Assembly (NCBI GenBank): GCA_949298665.1
Contig: CASFXO010000375.1
Span: 1-6,516 of the forward strand
DNA length: 6,516 bases
Reading direction: 5' to 3'
Source of the DNA: an uncultured Lentisphaeria bacterium
GTDB taxonomy: Bacteria; Verrucomicrobiota; Lentisphaeria; Victivallales; Victivallaceae
Made by a program: the position numbers and the translations under genes
Part shown: piece by piece, positions 1-6,516 of the stretch
How the letters are laid out: each line of letters begins with the position of its first letter
Position numbering within the stretch: the stretch's first letter is position 1
Notes under the pieces: generated by a model
Told to the model about the DNA's origin: nothing
Database searches by the model: none
What the model saw: only the letters and a program-made list of their open reading frames with translations

Positions 1-456
1 AAAATGCTGCTCAAACCAGCGGACAAGGTAAGCGCCACCTGCGTCGAGGGACAGGAAACGCCCATCTATTCCGGTTGGACGGCCACGATAGCGGAAAAAC
101 TCATTCCCGCCCCGCTCGTCACCTTCAGCGCCGATACCGGCAATGACGTGACGAATGCCGTGACTATCGCCGCGGCTTTCCCGGCCGGAGCGTCCGTTCC
201 GGCAGCAACGGTAACGGCGGCGGCTCCCGGGCAGCTGGATTTCAGCTGCAAAGGCGCAACGGACGTTCTGCGCTACAGTCCGGATTTCACCACCGTCGGT
301 CCGCTGCGCGCCGGAGCGGTGGAGGCCGAAGCGGTGCTGCTGCTGGTCCGCGACGGCAAACGGGCCTTCTGCTACCGGGCCCGGAGCCTGAGCGCCGACG
401 GCCGAAAGCTGACGCTGCCGAGCACCGATTACACCGGTTGGATCGACCTGCCGTAA
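1..456 (+). CDS. C-terminal end of an unrecognised beta-rich protein (partial)
   Basis: The frame is open from the first base of the window and ends at TAA 454-456, so the start lies upstream; the ATG at 4 is probably internal. About 151 residues are visible. They are rich in Val, Ala, Thr and short strands with turns, with no membrane segment. The last 60 residues alternate strand-turn-strand (for example VLLLVRDGKRAFCYRARSL) and end in TGWIDLP. This resembles the C-terminal beta-sandwich of large polysaccharide-active proteins such as heparinase II/III-like proteins, but that is an impression of fold, not a motif match. The gap to the next gene is 22 bases with no terminator, so the two are likely co-transcribed. 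Codon use and GC content match the neighbours. Coding status is fairly sure; the function is unknown. Confidence 0.7.
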   Translation, partial: KMLLKPADKVSATCVEGQETPIYSGWTATIAEKLIPAPLVTFSADTGNDVTNAVTIAAAFPAGASVPAATVTAAAPGQLDFSCKGATDVLRYSPDFTTVGPLRAGAVEAEAVLLLVRDGKRAFCYRARSLSADGRKLTLPSTDYTGWIDLP

Positions 457-478
457 TATTCCCAGGAGGAATGGTCAA

Positions 479-1174
<696 letters not shown>

Positions 1175-1261
1175 CTTGCGCCGGATTCCATGCGGTCCCG
1201 CCCCCCGTCGGGTGCAACTGCCGGGAAAAGAACATGGCGCGGCTTGCAGCATCCGAAAACA

Positions 1262-1296
1262 ACGCCCGATCCCGGCAGACGGACGGGACCGGGCGT
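1262..1296 (-). terminator. Rho-independent terminator for the hydrolase/reductase operon
   Basis: ACGCCCGATCCCG (1262-1274) and CGGGACCGGGCGT (1284-1296) form a 13-position stem with one A-C mismatch and a 9-base loop. Read on the minus strand, the stem is followed by TGTTTTC (a U-rich tail), 21 bases beyond the reductase stop codon. Read on the plus strand it is followed by CGCCATTG with no T tract, so it is a weaker stop for the pseudopilin transcript, though the hairpin alone may pause polymerase. It sits in the gap between two convergent genes, where a shared terminator is expected. Confidence 0.6.
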
Positions 1297-1316
1297 CGCC
1301 ATTGCGTCGCCGCAGA

Positions 1317-2345
1317 TCAGCGGAACGTCAGGAAGTGAAACTTATCCTTCGCATCTGCGGTGATACGGTCAATGGCGGCCAGCTCTGCCGTGGAAAAACC
1401 CGTATTCTTCTGCGCCATAGCCAACTCCGTAATCTGCTCCGGCGAACTTGCTCCGATCAGCGTCGAAGTAATCGTCCGGTCCCGCAGCAGCCAGGCGATC
1501 GCCATCTGCGACAGGGATTGACCGCGCGCCGCAGCCGTTTCATGAAGTGCCCGGAGCTTTTCCCGCACGTCGCCGCGCTCCACGAATTCCCGCAGCGCCG
1601 GCGTGCGCGACGCCCGGGAGCCTTCCGGCACCCCGTTCAGATAACGGTCGGTCAGCACCCCCTGGGCCAGCGGCGAAAAGACGATCGCCCCCATGCCCGC
1701 CTGCCGCATCGTCTCGAAGGAACCGTCGACTTCCGGTCCGCGGGTCAGCAGATTGTAGCGGAACTGATTGATCAGACACGGCGTTCCCAGTTCCCGCAGA
1801 ATCTCCACCGCCCGGGCCAGCCGGTCCGCCCGGTAATTGGAGACGCCCACATAAAGCGCCTTGCCGTCGCGCACCAGCTGATCCAGCGCCGCCATGCTCT
1901 CTTCCAACGGCGTATCGGGATCCTTGATGTGATGATAGAAAATATCCACATAATCCAGCCGAAGCCGTTTCAAACTGGCTTCGCATCCGGCAATCAGGGT
2001 TTTGCGTGAACCGCCGCTGCCGTAAGGGCCTTCGTGCATCAGAGACCCGGCCTTGGTGGAAATCACCAGCTCGTCCCGGTAACGGGCCAGATCCCGGTGC
2101 AGAATATCCGCGAAAATCTCTTCCGCCGATCCCGGCGGCGGCCCGTAAAGATTGGCCAGATCGAAATGCGTGATGCCCAGATCAAAGGCGACGTGCACCA
2201 TCTTCGCGGCATTCTCCGGCACGTTGACGCCGCCGAAATTCTGCCACAGCCCCAGCGAGACCGTCGGTAGTTTCAAGCCGCTGTTGCCGCAGCGGACGTA
2301 TTGCATGCGTCCGTCGTAGCGTCCGGGGTCCGGTGTATCAGTCAT
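1317..2345 (-). CDS. gpr: Aldo/keto reductase, YghZ/L-glyceraldehyde 3-phosphate reductase type (AKR14-like)
   Basis: A 342-residue cytoplasmic NADPH-dependent reductase of TIM-barrel fold with no signal peptide. The sequence follows E. coli YghZ (Gpr) closely by recall: MQYVRCGNSGLKLP near the start, ITHFDLANLYGPPPGSAEE at 58-76, ISTKAG at 95-100, GPYGSGGSRK at 106-115, YVDIFYHH at 132-139, and LIGASSPEQI near the C-terminus. The catalytic tetrad is D62, Y67, K98 and H139, all present. E. coli YghZ reduces L-glyceraldehyde 3-phosphate and also methylglyoxal; the substrate here is inferred and may differ. The start at 2345 is chosen because GGAGGT (2359-2354) lies 8 bases upstream and the protein then has the family's usual length. 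An upstream in-frame ATG would extend into the preceding gene. It is the second gene of an operon, 16 bases after the carbon-nitrogen hydrolase. Confidence 0.95.
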   Translation of the reverse strand: MTDTPDPGRYDGRMQYVRCGNSGLKLPTVSLGLWQNFGGVNVPENAAKMVHVAFDLGITHFDLANLYGPPPGSAEEIFADILHRDLARYRDELVISTKAGSLMHEGPYGSGGSRKTLIAGCEASLKRLRLDYVDIFYHHIKDPDTPLEESMAALDQLVRDGKALYVGVSNYRADRLARAVEILRELGTPCLINQFRYNLLTRGPEVDGSFETMRQAGMGAIVFSPLAQGVLTDRYLNGVPEGSRASRTPALREFVERGDVREKLRALHETAAARGQSLSQMAIAWLLRDRTITSTLIGASSPEQITELAMAQKNTGFSTAELAAIDRITADAKDKFHFLTFR

Positions 2346-2361
2346 GATGTCGCACCTCCGG

Positions 2362-3390
2362 TTACTTTTCGACATACCGGTTGCGGTTGTCGACACTGCG
2401 CTTGTAATACTCATCCCAGAGTTCGATCTGGAATTCCTTGACCATGTCGGCGCTGGTCACGTCGTCCCGTTCGCTGGTCAGCAGCACCGCGCCCACATAA
2501 TCCGGATCGGAAATGGTGACGCCGCGTCCGTATTTGGCCTTGACCGCGTCCAGTTTCTCCCAGTTTTCGTCCAGATGCACCACCTGGTAATCCAGGTTGA
2601 TCGACGTGGTGACCCGGCGGAAGTGGTTGGTGGAGTGCGCGACGCGCTCCCCGAGCGGATTGAGGATGTTGTTCTCCAGCCCGGCGATGGCGCCGACGAA
2701 ATAACTGCGGCAGTGATAGGCCCAGTACCCCTGCATCAGACCGCCGTGATACATGGAGGAGAAGATGATAAGATCCGGCCGCTGCGGCGCCACCCGTTCC
2801 AGCAGTTCGTGGAAATTGAGGTCGAAACAGATCGCCATGGTCACCCGCCCGAAGTCGGTCTGGAAAACCGGCGCGTCCTTGCCCGGGACGATCCCCCACT
2901 TGTCATGTTCGCCGACCGTGGGGTAATTCTTGTTGTAGATGCCGACCACCTCGCCCCTGCGGTCGATCAGCTGGGTGGAATTGCGCCAGGTTCCGTCCGG
3001 CAGTTTGCGCGCCGCCGAGTAGGCGATGTAACACCGATTGTCCCGGGCGACCCCCCGGAAGAAATCCAGCATCTTGTTCCCCCGGAATTCGTACCAGCTG
3101 AACCGCTCCTCCATCGTATGCATCGGGAAACGGTCGCACGCCTCCGGCAGCACGATCAGGTCCGGCCGGTCCGGCAGCACACCGGACAATTCCCGGCTCC
3201 AGTGCTCGATCATGAGGTCAAGCGCTTCCTGGTTGTCGGTCGGCCGGTCCGGCAGCGGACGCGGCCCGAGAGAACTGATGACGATGCGTCTCCGGCTTTT
3301 CATGGGAGTCTCCTTTTCCGGTTGGTCTGAAGCCTGCAGCAGCATTCCGGTGAACACCGCTAGCAGGAAAACGAGGCGTCTGCATTTCAT
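2362..3390 (-). CDS. Exported carbon-nitrogen hydrolase (nitrilase superfamily)
   Basis: A 342-residue protein of the nitrilase/amidase superfamily, which hydrolyses C-N bonds in amides, ureido compounds or nitriles through a Glu-Lys-Cys triad. All three are visible: E83 in LIVLPEACD, K154 in YNKNYPTVGE, and C188 in MAICFDLNFHE. E161, the usual second structural glutamate, is also present. Residues 1-20 (MKCRRLVFLLAVFTGMLLQA) form a Sec signal peptide with likely cleavage after A20, so the enzyme should be periplasmic. The domain starts at about residue 33 (RRIVISSLG). The start at 3390 has AGGAG (3403-3399) 8 bases upstream. A second in-frame ATG at 3303 also has a strong site and would give a 313-residue cytosolic form. 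The specific substrate cannot be read from the sequence. It is first in an operon with the aldo/keto reductase, and a candidate promoter lies about 50 bases upstream. Confidence 0.93.
   Translation of the reverse strand: MKCRRLVFLLAVFTGMLLQASDQPEKETPMKSRRRIVISSLGPRPLPDRPTDNQEALDLMIEHWSRELSGVLPDRPDLIVLPEACDRFPMHTMEERFSWYEFRGNKMLDFFRGVARDNRCYIAYSAARKLPDGTWRNSTQLIDRRGEVVGIYNKNYPTVGEHDKWGIVPGKDAPVFQTDFGRVTMAICFDLNFHELLERVAPQRPDLIIFSSMYHGGLMQGYWAYHCRSYFVGAIAGLENNILNPLGERVAHSTNHFRRVTTSINLDYQVVHLDENWEKLDAVKAKYGRGVTISDPDYVGAVLLTSERDDVTSADMVKEFQIELWDEYYKRSVDNRNRYVEK
3301..3317 (-). promoter_or_regulatory. Internal ribosome binding site and alternative start of the carbon-nitrogen hydrolase
   Basis: On the minus strand AAAAGGAGA (3317-3309) precedes ATG 3303-3301, with 6 bases between GGAG and the ATG. 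The codon is Met30 of the long form, in frame and just ahead of the first beta strand of the catalytic domain. Translation from here would drop the whole signal peptide. The site is at least as good as the one at 3390. It may be used, or it may be chance purine richness in codons for Glu and Lys. Confidence 0.4.
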
Positions 3391-3442
3391 GGATTCCGCT
3401 CCTGATCGTTGAATTTTCCGTCTCTTTGAATGAAAACGCCAT

Positions 3443-3470
3443 AACATATCCGCGGAATCGCGGGATGCAA
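3443..3470 (-). promoter_or_regulatory. Candidate promoter of the hydrolase/reductase operon
   Basis: On the minus strand a TTGCAT -35-like box (3470-3465) is separated by 16 bases from a TATGTT -10-like box (3448-3443). That puts the mRNA start near 3436 and the leader at about 45 bases. The spacer holds a perfect inverted repeat, CCGCG-GAAT-CGCGG (plus strand 3450-3463), which could be an operator. A second short repeat, AAGCC-N8-GGCTT (3469-3486), overlaps the -35 box. Each box matches the sigma-70 consensus only partly, so this is a prediction. Transcription from here would also exclude the longer start at 3447. Confidence 0.4.
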
Positions 3471-3569
3471 GCCGGGGACCAGGCTTTTCACTCGGAAAAA
3501 TCCTCTGAAAAAAACAATCCCTTACGCACCGTTTTCAACCATCAGACTCTCACCGCCGTTCTTCCGCGG

Positions 3570-4685
3570 TCACTCCCGGTAAATCGGACGCAGCAGCATT
3601 CGGCGCGGATGGCCACCGGAGGCGTCCGGCGCGCGCGTCAGCCGGATGGTCTGCTCCAGCTGCCGCCCGTCGCGCACCAGCGTCAACTTCACCTGATCCC
3701 CGGGGCGGGAGGCGAACAAAGCATTGGCCAGTTCGCTCCCATTAAGGATTTTCCGGTCGTTGACCGCGATCACCACGTCGTCGGGAAACAATTTCCCGGC
3801 GGCGGGGGAATTCCGGTAAACCCGTTCCACCAGCACCCCGTGCCCGCTGTCGTTGCCGCGCCGGTGCGGCAGCGGCGAAAAAATCGCCCCCAGATACCCG
3901 CGCTCCACCTTCCCGTGCGCGATCAGCTCTTCGGCAATCGACCGGGCAATCCCGGAAGATATGGCGAAACTCAGTCCGATGTTGCCGCCGGACGGCGACA
4001 TGATGAAGTCATTGACGCCGATGACGTCTCCGGCGGAATTCAGCAGCGGCCCGCCGGAATTGCCGGGATTGATCGAGGCGTCGGTCTGAATGTAGTCCTC
4101 GTAGGCGTTGACCCCGACGCCGGAACGGTTTTTGCTGGAGACGATGCCGACGGTAACGGTCCGGTTTAAACTGAACGGAGCGCCGATGGCGATCGCCCAG
4201 TGCCCGGGTTCGACGCTCTCCGGCCTGGCGAAACGGAGGGTGGGGAAACGCCGTCCATCGGGATTTTCCACCCGCAGCACCGCCAGATCCGATGCCGGGT
4301 CCACCCCGACCACCCGGGCCGGATGCTCGCCGCCGTCGTGCAGTGTGATCCAGAAGGAATCCTGCCCCTTGACCACATGATAATTGGTCAGAATATAGCC
4401 GGAATCATGAATAAAGAAACCGGAGCCCTGTCCGGACGGGACATCCATGTAACCCAGTTTCCGGGATGATCCCCAGCCGTCGAAAGAGACGACGCCGACG
4501 CGCTTTTCAGCGGTAATCAGCACCACTCCGGGCATGGCCTTGCGGATGGCGCGGGCAAACTCACTCTGCACACCGGCGATCGGTGCGGTGGCGTACTCCA
4601 GCCGGATCTCCTCCTCTCCGGACTGGGCGAACAACAGCGGCGGCGCGCACGCCGCCAGCAGCATAAGGACCGAATGTTTCTTCAT
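3570..4685 (-). CDS. htrA: HtrA/Deg-family periplasmic serine protease with one PDZ domain
   Basis: A 371-residue trypsin-like protease that degrades or senses misfolded envelope proteins. A signal peptide covers residues 1-20 (MKKHSVLMLLAACAPPLLFA), with cleavage likely before Q21. The protease domain is about residues 40-255 with a complete triad: H103 (TNYHVV), D133 (SDLAVL) and S210 (INPGNSGGPLL). One PDZ domain covers about 262-350. It begins with RGYLGAIF, the expected peptide-carboxylate loop, and contains FPDDVVIAVND. A basic tail (RRMLLRPIYRE) follows. With one PDZ it is closer in layout to DegS or HtrA of other phyla than to two-PDZ DegP/DegQ. The start at 4685 is supported by GGAGGT (4694-4689, with an unusually short 3-base gap), by the signal peptide, and by a promoter at 4775-4803 that would exclude an ATG at 4796. 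It appears to be transcribed alone. Confidence 0.95.
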   Translation of the reverse strand: MKKHSVLMLLAACAPPLLFAQSGEEEIRLEYATAPIAGVQSEFARAIRKAMPGVVLITAEKRVGVVSFDGWGSSRKLGYMDVPSGQGSGFFIHDSGYILTNYHVVKGQDSFWITLHDGGEHPARVVGVDPASDLAVLRVENPDGRRFPTLRFARPESVEPGHWAIAIGAPFSLNRTVTVGIVSSKNRSGVGVNAYEDYIQTDASINPGNSGGPLLNSAGDVIGVNDFIMSPSGGNIGLSFAISSGIARSIAEELIAHGKVERGYLGAIFSPLPHRRGNDSGHGVLVERVYRNSPAAGKLFPDDVVIAVNDRKILNGSELANALFASRPGDQVKLTLVRDGRQLEQTIRLTRAPDASGGHPRRMLLRPIYRE

Positions 4686-4722
4686 GTTACCTCCGGTACT
4701 GACGGTTTGGACACGTTGGCCT

Positions 4723-4769
4723 TCCCGGGAACAGCACTGCGCGCTCCTCTCTCCGCACAGCACCCGGGA
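4723..4769 (-). promoter_or_regulatory. Possible stem-loop at the 5' end of the htrA leader
   Basis: In the predicted htrA mRNA leader, UCCCGGG (from 4769-4763) can pair with CCCGGGA (from 4729-4723). An inner UGUGCG (4759-4754) can pair with CGCGCA (4743-4738), with one G-U pair and a 10-base purine loop between. A 7-base direct repeat, ACAGCAC (plus strand 4731-4737 and 4757-4763), lies in or beside the internal loop. The outer stem begins almost exactly at the predicted transcription start near 4768. It could stabilise the 5' end or sense temperature or stress. No known riboswitch class is recognised. Confidence 0.35.
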
Positions 4770-4774
4770 CAGGT

Positions 4775-4803
4775 ACTGTAGCATGAATTTGATCAAAATG
4801 CAA
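4775..4803 (-). promoter_or_regulatory. htrA promoter (extended -10)
   Basis: On the minus strand TTGCAT (4803-4798), a 17-base spacer, then TACAGT (4780-4775). TGC lies directly upstream of the -10 box, as in extended -10 promoters. The start would be near 4768, giving a leader of about 83 bases. The spacer contains the perfect palindrome TTTGATCAAA (4788-4797), a possible operator. The spacing is ideal, the -10 box matches 4 of 6 consensus positions, and the -35 box is weak. Confidence 0.55.
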
Positions 4804-4865
4804 GTGTTCCAGCATATTTTTTTCGAATATCCGCCTGTGGTCTTTCCGGCACCGCATGGAAATTC

Positions 4866-4880
4866 ACCGGATTTTCCGGT
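4866..4880. repeat. Perfect 15-base dyad between the divergent promoters
   Basis: ACCGGA-TTT-TCCGGT has 6-base arms and a 3-base centre, followed by six A residues. It lies roughly midway between the htrA promoter and the plus-strand promoter at 4908-4936. It is not placed as a terminator for either gene, since neither predicted transcript contains it. A shared regulator site is the natural reading, but no regulator gene is in the window. Confidence 0.4.
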
Positions 4881-4907
4881 AAAAAAGGCAAATCATGCCT
4901 CTCCGGA

Positions 4908-4936
4908 TTGCAATTTCCCGCAACTGCATCTATGTT
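4908..4936 (+). promoter_or_regulatory. Candidate promoter of the gene starting at 4982
   Basis: TTGCAA (4908-4913), a 17-base spacer and TATGTT (4931-4936) put the start near 4943 and give a leader of about 39 bases. The -10-like hexamer is identical to the one proposed for the hydrolase operon and the -35 box differs from it at one base. An AT-rich stretch lies upstream (4871-4895). The position would exclude the in-frame ATG at 4895 as a start. Confidence 0.5.
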
Positions 4937-4981
4937 CTGCCGTACCCCGAACGATCCCATGAAAATCACGGAGGCTCCCGG

Positions 4982-6516
4982 ATGACGGCAGATATTTTTC
5001 AAGCGGTGCGGCTCCACTTCCACCCCGCACCTCCTTCCGCTCCGTCAACCGCGATACCGTTGCCGCCCTTTCCTATCGCAGGAAAAGTGGAACGGCTGCT
5101 GCGCGGTACGGTGCCGGACAAACGGCCGTCTCCCATTCCGACCCGGGAAATTTACTTCGATCTGATGGAGCAGGTGGTACGTCTTGCCGCTCACTGGGTG
5201 AATGCCGACGGCGCGGTCATCGATCCGGTGCTGAAAACGGAATGGGGACAGACTTCCCCGCGTTTCGCCGCCGCGGGTGCCATCCTGCTGGCGGCAGGCC
5301 GGATTCCCGAATATGAAGAAGTGGTTTTCCGGGTCATGGACCGTGCCTGCGATCAATTGAGCGCACCGGAAACACGCAATTACAGTCCCGACTTCTGGAT
5401 GCGGGAACTGGTTACCGCCTGTACGGTATTGACGGATATCGCACCGCCGGAGCGGCCGGCCGCCTGGCGCGCCGGTCTGGCCCGCGTCGTTCCGGAACGG
5501 CATTACCGGGAGGTGGATCCGACCGGCAGAAAAATCGCCGAATTCAACAACTGGTGCCTCTACAGCGCCGCCGGAGAGAGTATGCGGGAATCCGCCGGAA
5601 TCGGCGGCATGGCGGAAACCCTGTACGGCACCGCCTTTTTCGAACGCTACGTCGCAGCGCAGCTGGTACACTTCACCGAGTACGGCATGTACCGGGACCC
5701 GGGGGATCCGCTCACCTACGACCTCACCACCCGTCTGCAGTTGACCGCGGCTCTCGCCTGGGGATATGACGGCAGACTTGCTCCGATCCTGCGGGAGCTC
5801 CTGCGGCGCGGTGCTCTCACCACATTGTTGTTCCTGGCTCCGGATGGCTGGGTACCTTACGGCGGACGCTCCTCGCAGTTTCAATTCCAGGAGGCCATCG
5901 CCGCGGCGTTGTGTGAATACGAGGCGCACTGTTACCGGGACACCTGTCCGGAACTGGCGGGGGCATTCAAGCGTCAGGCCCGCCGGTGCGTCGAAGCGCT
6001 GCGCCCGTATCTGCGGAACACGCCCCTGCCGTTACACATAAAAAACTATTTCAATCCCATGGCTCTGCACGGCTGCGACAGTTACGGTCAGTATTCCGTT
6101 TACAGTCTGTTCGCCGCTTCGGTGCTCGGGCTGGCAGCGCTGTTCGCGGACGATGCGATTCCCGAAGCGCCGACGCCGGCGGAATGCGGCGGGTACACGC
6201 TGTATCTGCGCGGACCGTTTCACAAAATCTTCGTCAGCGCGGCGGGTAGTTATCTGCAGTACGACACCGCCGCCGACCACTGGTACGATGCCACCGGACT
6301 GGGACGGATTCTGCCGGCGGGGATGCCGTTCGGACTGCTCCCGGCCATGCCGTTTTCCGCCTCTCCCCGTTATAAAATCGCCGCGGGACTGCCCGGCAAC
6401 ACCGCCTGTTACGCCGTCGCGCCGGAATTCAGGGATTCATCAGGGACGCTGGTCCGTATGGCCGATCTGGATGATGAAATCCAGCTGGAAGCGGTAGAAC
6501 GGGAAGCCGCCTCCGG
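4982..6516 (+). CDS. Large unassigned protein, possibly a carbohydrate-active enzyme of helical-barrel type (3' end beyond window)
   Basis: The frame stays open for 511 codons and runs off the window. The start has GGAGG at 4970-4974, 7 bases before the ATG. No signal peptide or membrane segment is visible, so the product is probably cytoplasmic. Residues about 55-390 look like repeated amphipathic helix pairs: REIYFDLMEQVVRLAAHW, NYSPDFWMRELVTA, FNNWCLYSAAGESMRES, DPLTYDLTTRLQLTAAL. PDGWVPYGGRSSQFQFQEA (287-305) recalls the PxGRS block of DUF2264-type proteins. From about residue 402 the pattern changes to short strands (YTLYLRG, KIFVSAAGSYLQYDTA). This helical toroid followed by beta sheet is seen in uronate- and polysaccharide-processing enzymes. 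N190/W191, Y247/D248 and R296 are candidate functional residues by motif density only. Coding status is sure; the family is inferred and the substrate unknown. Confidence 0.88.
   Translation, partial: MTADIFQAVRLHFHPAPPSAPSTAIPLPPFPIAGKVERLLRGTVPDKRPSPIPTREIYFDLMEQVVRLAAHWVNADGAVIDPVLKTEWGQTSPRFAAAGAILLAAGRIPEYEEVVFRVMDRACDQLSAPETRNYSPDFWMRELVTACTVLTDIAPPERPAAWRAGLARVVPERHYREVDPTGRKIAEFNNWCLYSAAGESMRESAGIGGMAETLYGTAFFERYVAAQLVHFTEYGMYRDPGDPLTYDLTTRLQLTAALAWGYDGRLAPILRELLRRGALTTLLFLAPDGWVPYGGRSSQFQFQEAIAAALCEYEAHCYRDTCPELAGAFKRQARRCVEALRPYLRNTPLPLHIKNYFNPMALHGCDSYGQYSVYSLFAASVLGLAALFADDAIPEAPTPAECGGYTLYLRGPFHKIFVSAAGSYLQYDTAADHWYDATGLGRILPAGMPFGLLPAMPFSASPRYKIAAGLPGNTACYAVAPEFRDSSGTLVRMADLDDEIQLEAVEREAAS

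Noticed and set aside
1293..1311. Direct repeat GCGTCGCC-ATT-GCGTCGCC
   Set aside because: Two 8-base copies of a GC-rich word are easily chance in this base composition, with no further copies and no clear role.
2346..2414. Longer aldo/keto reductase start at 2414
   Set aside because: It would overlap the end of the hydrolase gene; GGAGGT lies 8 bases before 2345 and the family length fits that start.
1176..3330. Long plus-strand frames at 1176-2009 and 2344-3330
   Set aside because: They are antisense to the reductase and hydrolase, whose catalytic residues are intact. The compositions (Arg, Pro, Gln, His rich) are those of shadows, and no ribosome sites are seen.
3391..3447. Longer hydrolase start at 3447
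   Set aside because: It puts a basic stretch before the signal peptide, lies in the proposed -10 box, and 3390 has a well-spaced AGGAG.
3508..3514. T7 tract (minus strand) downstream of htrA as a terminator
   Set aside because: No stable stem precedes it; only a weak AAAAC/GTTTT pairing is possible.
4647..4658. Lipoprotein signal in HtrA (LAAC, Cys13)
   Set aside because: The sequence before Cys13 is too short for a normal lipoprotein leader, and the hydrophobic run continues past it to LLFA-Q, which fits an ordinary signal peptide better.
4686..4796. Longer htrA start at 4796
   Set aside because: It would bury the signal peptide 37 residues inside the protein and falls upstream of the predicted transcription start near 4768.
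4895..4981. In-frame upstream ATG that would add 29 residues to the gene at 4982
   Set aside because: It lacks a good ribosome site, the added residues show no signal peptide, and the predicted promoter lies downstream of it. GGAGG at 4970-4974 favours 4982.
5045..5929. Long stop-free frame on the minus strand (294 codons)
   Set aside because: It lies wholly antisense to the gene at 4982, has no recognisable domain and an Arg/Gly/His-rich composition typical of shadow frames in GC-rich DNA.

Overview
The window looks like a piece of a Lentisphaerota genome (Victivallis-like), or a close relative in the Planctomycetota/Verrucomicrobiota/Chlamydiota group. The main reason is the gene at 479-1174. 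Its N-terminus ([24 protein letters not shown]) and its C-terminal His-x9-Asp block are typical of the pseudopilin-like proteins present in very many copies in those bacteria. The DNA is GC-rich in genes and AT-richer in the two promoter regions. Most genes have strong Shine-Dalgarno sites (GGAGG type). No rRNA, tRNA, CRISPR array, insertion sequence or phage gene was seen.

Layout, left to right. (1) 1-1174, plus strand: the C-terminal end of an unrecognised beta-rich protein, then 22 bases, then a complete pseudopilin-like gene, probably co-transcribed. (2) 1175-1316: a convergent intergenic gap with a GC-rich hairpin that reads as a terminator for the minus-strand genes. (3) 1317-3390, minus strand: a two-gene operon of an exported carbon-nitrogen hydrolase (nitrilase superfamily) followed 16 bases later by an aldo/keto reductase of the YghZ / L-glyceraldehyde-3-phosphate reductase type. 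A candidate promoter lies at 3443-3470. (4) 3570-4685, minus strand: a periplasmic HtrA/Deg serine protease with one PDZ domain, its own extended -10 promoter, and a leader that can fold into a stem-loop. (5) 4686-4981: a 296-base divergent control region with promoters facing both ways and a perfect dyad between them. (6) 4982-6516, plus strand: a 511-codon open frame that runs off the window, encoding a probably cytoplasmic protein of helical-barrel-plus-beta-sheet appearance, perhaps a carbohydrate-active enzyme.

How the genes might work together: HtrA is envelope protein quality control, the pseudopilin is surface or secretion machinery, and the hydrolase/reductase pair is small-molecule metabolism of unknown substrate. 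No single well-defined new system is demonstrated. The most notable points are two well-supported start sites in the hydrolase (exported versus cytosolic form), the exported-amidase plus cytosolic-reductase operon, three promoter candidates sharing an unusual TTGCAT/TTGCAA -35 box, and the large unassigned gene at the right edge.
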